Source of the DNA: Pseudaminobacter soli (ex Li et al. 2025)
GTDB lineage: Bacteria; Pseudomonadota; Alphaproteobacteria; Rhizobiales; Rhizobiaceae
Length of the DNA stretch: 64,000 nucleotides
NCBI RefSeq assembly: GCF_029892515.1
Contig: NZ_JARXVF010000001.1
Span: 1,364,001-1,428,000 of the forward strand
Direction of reading: 5' to 3'
The notes beneath the pieces are model-generated. The model was not told the DNA's origin, did no database searches, and saw only the letters and a list, made by a program, of their open reading frames with translations. Positions 61,659 through 64,000 of this stretch are shown in pieces (within the stretch, counting starts at the first letter, position 1; every line of letters starts with the position of its first letter). The position numbers and the translations under genes are program-made.

Positions 61659-61847
61659 CTATCTCGACTTCCGCTTCCGCTTTGGCGCCTTGAGGATGGA
61701 GTTGAAAAGGTCGGTCTCGATCGTCGCTGGGTCGCCCAAGTCGTTCGGAGCGGCGGCATCGCGATAATTGCAGCGCTTGTCAGGCGCCTTGGCAGTGATG
61801 GTCACTGCGCCCTTCTCTTGAGATTTTGGGGCAAACCTGATGGCCAT
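61659..61847 (-). CDS. Small hypothetical protein (62 aa)
   Basis: A short, basic, soluble product (MAIRFAPKSQEKGAVTITAK at the start, ILKAPKRKRKSR at the end) on the minus strand, between the YkgJ gene (51 bases downstream) and a 201-residue gene (16 bases upstream). The tight spacing to the upstream gene supports it as a real gene. No family recognised, no membrane segment. Function unknown. Confidence 0.55.
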   Translation of the reverse strand: MAIRFAPKSQEKGAVTITAKAPDKRCNYRDAAAPNDLGDPATIETDLFNSILKAPKRKRKSR

Positions 61848-61863
61848 CGAGGTTTTCTCCGTG

Positions 61864-62469
61864 TCAGCCGGCTTGGCTGCGAAGCCGGCCGATCAACGCC
61901 GAAACAGCAGTGATGTTCATTTCTTCGGAAGACCAGTTCCTGGCCTCCTCGATATGTCTGGGGGCGAGTTCGCGATGCGTGCTGCCACTATAGGCAGCAT
62001 CCGGATGGATGGATTTGTGGCCGGATTTAAGGTCTTCGATAATGTACTCGATCAGGTAGTTCGGACATTCGGCTCGTCCAAGCACGCCAATGCGCATCTG
62101 CGCATCGCCATGGGCGCGGCGGCAGCGCTCCAGCTTCTCAAGGACGCGCCGGACGTATTCGATGGGATGATCGAGGTTCTCCACCACGTCGGCGATGGTG
62201 GCGTCCGCGGGAGTTTTCACCAGAACTGCGCGTCTTGCCATCAGTTCTTGGCCGTCGGTTTGGAAGTGCGGGGGGGCTGTTCCTGCACGCATCTCTTCTG
62301 CTTCCTTCTGCAGGCGCATTTCTTTCAATCGCGCAGTCTTCGCGTCGCGTTCTCTGGCAATCGCCTCACTCTCTTCGACAATGCGATTGCGGGCGAGGGA
62401 CTGCGTCTGCGTCTTGCCGAAGTTGATTTCAGCCCGTTCGCGTGCGCTCTGGGGATCTCGAGCCATCAT
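61864..62469 (-). CDS. Conserved hypothetical protein with N-terminal coiled coil (201 aa)
   Basis: The first 65 residues are a strongly charged helix (SARERAEINFGKTQTQSLAR, EESEAIARERDAKTARLKEM) predicted as coiled coil. The remainder is mixed and soluble, with VVENLDHPIEYVRRVLEKLE and LIEYIIEDLKSGHKSI. Related hypothetical proteins are common in rhizobia, but function is unknown. Two ATGs are adjacent at the start (MM); which is used cannot be told. It lies upstream of the 62-residue gene and may be co-transcribed with it. Confidence 0.7.
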   Translation of the reverse strand: MMARDPQSARERAEINFGKTQTQSLARNRIVEESEAIARERDAKTARLKEMRLQKEAEEMRAGTAPPHFQTDGQELMARRAVLVKTPADATIADVVENLDHPIEYVRRVLEKLERCRRAHGDAQMRIGVLGRAECPNYLIEYIIEDLKSGHKSIHPDAAYSGSTHRELAPRHIEEARNWSSEEMNITAVSALIGRLRSQAG

Positions 62470-62499
62470 CTGTCTCCTTGTTCAGCAAGCCATCCAAAC

Positions 62500-62524
62500 A
62501 AAAAAGGCCAGGCATTCGCCTGAC
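62500..62524 (-). terminator. Rho-independent terminator after cspA
   Basis: Read on the minus strand: an 8-bp stem GGTCAGGC/GCCTGGCC with a GAAT loop (one G-T pair), followed by a run of six T. It lies about 70 bases past the cold-shock gene stop codon, between it and the coiled-coil protein gene. Confidence 0.85.
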
Positions 62525-62591
62525 CCTTCCTTGTCATCCGTTCAGCCACTGGTGCCAGTACATCCGTGGTCACCGGCCGAATGGATGATAA

Positions 62592-62801
62592 TTACGCGGC
62601 CTGAAGCTTGTCGGCCGACATCTTGCCCGACTTGTTGTCGCGGACCATCTCGTAGCTGAGTTTCTGGCCTTCGGCGATAGTGCGCAGGCCGGCGCGCTCG
62701 ACGGCGGAGATGTGGACGAAAACGTCCTGGCCGCCATTGTCAGGCTGGATGAAGCCGAAGCCCTTGGTGGCGTTGAACCATTTAACTGTGCCGGTGTTCA
62801 T
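62592..62801 (-). CDS. cspA: Cold-shock protein (CspA family)
   Basis: A 69-residue OB-fold RNA chaperone. RNP-1 is KGFGFIQP (residues 13-20) and RNP-2 is [10 protein letters not shown] (residues 26-35), both intact; the basic, aromatic surface is typical. The start at 62801 ([15 protein letters not shown]) is standard for the family; the frame is open far upstream and that extension is untranslated leader. The long leader (62802 to about 62960) is typical of cold-shock mRNAs, where it acts as a thermosensor. Confidence 0.97.
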   Translation of the reverse strand: MNTGTVKWFNATKGFGFIQPDNGGQDVFVHISAVERAGLRTIAEGQKLSYEMVRDNKSGKMSADKLQAA

Positions 62802-63124
62802 GACGAACCCTTTCTGTAGCATATGAAGTTCCCCCGCGCGCTTGCACGGTGGCAGTTGGGTCGATTTTTGAAGGGAGGTTCGTCGAGGAGGCGCCAATAG
62901 CGCGCAGAACAAATCAGACAAGCAAACATCGATGTTACTTTCGTACGCCATCTTTGAATGTAAGTCAACTTTTGGTTTTGGGCTCCTTCATTTATCGCCG
63001 ACTGGTTGTCCAAAAGGGGGCGCCGGCGCCCCGGCCACCATGACCGTCCGAAAGGCAGCGCCCAAAAAAGTTGCGTTGCGCAGCACACCGCCCTACGTAG
63101 ACCCCAACCAAGGAAGGATCCGGA
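62802..63124. promoter_or_regulatory. cspA leader and divergent promoter region
   Basis: 323 bases between divergent cspA and the small gene at 63125. The first 100-150 bases are the probable cspA 5' leader; gagtttgg-type AT-rich DNA near 62930-63000 is the likely promoter. No other gene was seen. Confidence 0.45.
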
Positions 63125-63283
63125 TTGCCCCGACCACCGAATTACAGTCAAGAACGCAAAGAACGCGACCGCGCAAAGGCCAGCAAGAAGGCCGAGAAAC
63201 TCGCCGCCAAGGCAGCGGCCAGAGAGCGACAATCGGTCGACACCAAAAGCGAGACGGAGCCTACGGAGCTATCGGACGATTAG
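63125..63283 (+). CDS. Small basic conserved protein with TTG start (52 aa)
   Basis: Starts at a TTG at 63125 with aaggaagg ten bases upstream and ends TAG at 63283. The product is a charged Lys/Arg/Ala-rich helix (PRPPNYSQERKERDRAKASK then KAEKLAAKAAARERQ) with an acidic tail. Very similar short proteins are common in rhizobia. It escapes ATG-based ORF calling because of its start codon. Function unknown; the composition suggests a nucleic-acid- or ribosome-associated small protein. Confidence 0.65.
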   Translation: MPRPPNYSQERKERDRAKASKKAEKLAAKAAARERQSVDTKSETEPTELSDD

Positions 63284-63294
63284 TCGGTTGATCG

Positions 63295-63549
63295 CTAAAC
63301 CTTCTCGTCAAAAAAGATGCCGGCCTCACGGGCCGCCGCTACAAAGGCGCGTCGGGCGCCGATCACTGGTTTATTCCCCAGATTGACGTCCGAGCATGCT
63401 TGGAGAGCCGCTCGGTGCTTCTCACTTCGCTTGCCAGGCCATCGGTTAAGAAGAAAGTCGGAAGCCTCGCGAGCAGTGCGAAGCGTGAGCAGCGTGCCAA
63501 TTGCATCGGCCCTGACGGTGATCGGGTTCTCAAATCTGTTGTTTTCCAT
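63295..63549 (-). CDS. DUF982 family protein
   Basis: An 84-residue rhizobial DUF982 protein. The conserved blocks are FENPITVRADAIGTLLTLRT, REASDFLLNRWPGKRSEKHR, AALQACSDVNLGNKPVIGAR and FVAAAREAGIFFDEKV. The family occurs in many copies in Hyphomicrobiales genomes and has no known function. Convergent with the 52-residue gene, with only 11 bases between. Confidence 0.88.
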   Translation of the reverse strand: MENNRFENPITVRADAIGTLLTLRTAREASDFLLNRWPGKRSEKHRAALQACSDVNLGNKPVIGARRAFVAAAREAGIFFDEKV

Positions 63550-64000
63550 GGCCGCTCATACAGCGGACAGCGGCAAAGGGCCAGGACGGAACCTACGCTG
63601 CTTCCTTTCGCCACCAGACATGCCCGTAAGACAATCTATTGCTGCTGCGGCTGATGCGTGATCTGCGGTTGGCGAATGTCCGCTTTCAGGAGATGTTCAA
63701 TCCAGCTTGTTTGACCGAGATGGGCGCAAAGCGGAAGGTCCGCTTTCTGGCTTCAACGCCAATATGGGTTCCGGGCCATCTCCGACCTGCAGCATCCACG
63801 GGTTCACAAACCGAGCCCCGCTCTCTGCCCAGGCTCCATTCGATGCCACCGTTGTCGCGCATTGGCGCTTGTCGAGAACCGGATGCCGGGACACAAGCTG
63901 AAAGCCGAGCCCGTCGTCGTGGCGAAGCGGCCGCTCGCAAGGGTCGCGACGCCGGCGAGGCCGCTTCCAGGCAAACTCTGGCCTTGAGCGGCTCGCCGGT
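63550..64000. other. Right end of the window, no gene supported
   Basis: About 450 bases. Short overlapping open frames occur on both strands near 63690-63940 but lack coding character, ribosome-binding sites or family similarity, so none is reported. Upstream of the DUF982 gene this should hold its promoter. Confidence 0.45.

Noticed and set aside
63686-63940. Two overlapping short frames (84 and 64 codons) on opposite strands
   Set aside because: Neither has a ribosome-binding site, family similarity or coding-like composition.
1-64000. CRISPR arrays, rRNA operons, complete prophage
   Set aside because: No spaced direct-repeat array, no rRNA sequence, and no phage structural gene was seen anywhere in the window.

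Overview
The window is GC-rich chromosomal DNA from an alphaproteobacterium of the order Hyphomicrobiales, most likely a Phyllobacteriaceae member close to Mesorhizobium or Aminobacter. This placement is inferred from the cysG-DUF2849-cysI-cysH-DUF934 operon, a phoCDET-type phnCDE1E2 operon behind a PHO box, several DUF families typical of rhizobia, and interspersed palindromic repeats of rhizobial type. No rRNA, complete tRNA or CRISPR array was seen.

Positions 1-34.6 kb read as core genome. In order: a TRIC-type channel, grpE, the assimilatory sulfate reduction operon with its siroheme synthase (2.2-6.9 kb), a host-attachment-family protein, a Kef/YbaL-type K+/H+ antiporter, an SDR enzyme, a class A penicillin-binding protein, a small AT-rich membrane-protein gene, an RNase D-type exonuclease, an M20 peptidase, a candidate small RNA, polA and a macro-domain protein. 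Next is a five-gene corrinoid-uptake operon (btuB-btuF-btuC-btuD plus an unrecognised, translationally coupled gene) behind a clear cobalamin riboswitch. After that come a D-threonine-aldolase-like enzyme, a Zur-type Fur regulator, an amidase, an M14-family deacylase and the PHO-box-controlled phnCDE1E2 transporter.

Positions 34.6-55.6 kb are accessory. A metal/thiol-stress island (35.1-40.8 kb) holds a GDCCVxC protein, bufferin genes bufABC, doxX, an ECF sigma factor with its NrsF-type anti-sigma, and a thioredoxin plus CcdA. A SigF-like promoter motif lies upstream of bufA. It is followed by a scar of transposase and conjugation-gene fragments (40.8-42.4 kb). Then come a LysR/SDR divergon, a DUF924 gene, a diguanylate cyclase, and a gene set that reads as an alkyl-sulfate (SDS-type) degradation pathway: two metallo-beta-lactamase-fold alkylsulfatase-like proteins, an AraC regulator, an aldehyde dehydrogenase and a GMC alcohol dehydrogenase.

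Positions 55.8-60.9 kb hold the most unusual locus: a large protein (about 1154 residues) with an N-terminal DUF4062 domain, a STAND-type P-loop NTPase and a helical-repeat region, translationally coupled to an unrecognised 378-residue protein and possibly preceded by a 118-residue protein. The architecture resembles prokaryotic NLR-like immune sensors, but a defence role is inference only. The last 3 kb return to small conserved rhizobial genes (YkgJ-type Fe/Zn cluster protein, cspA, DUF982 and small hypotheticals).
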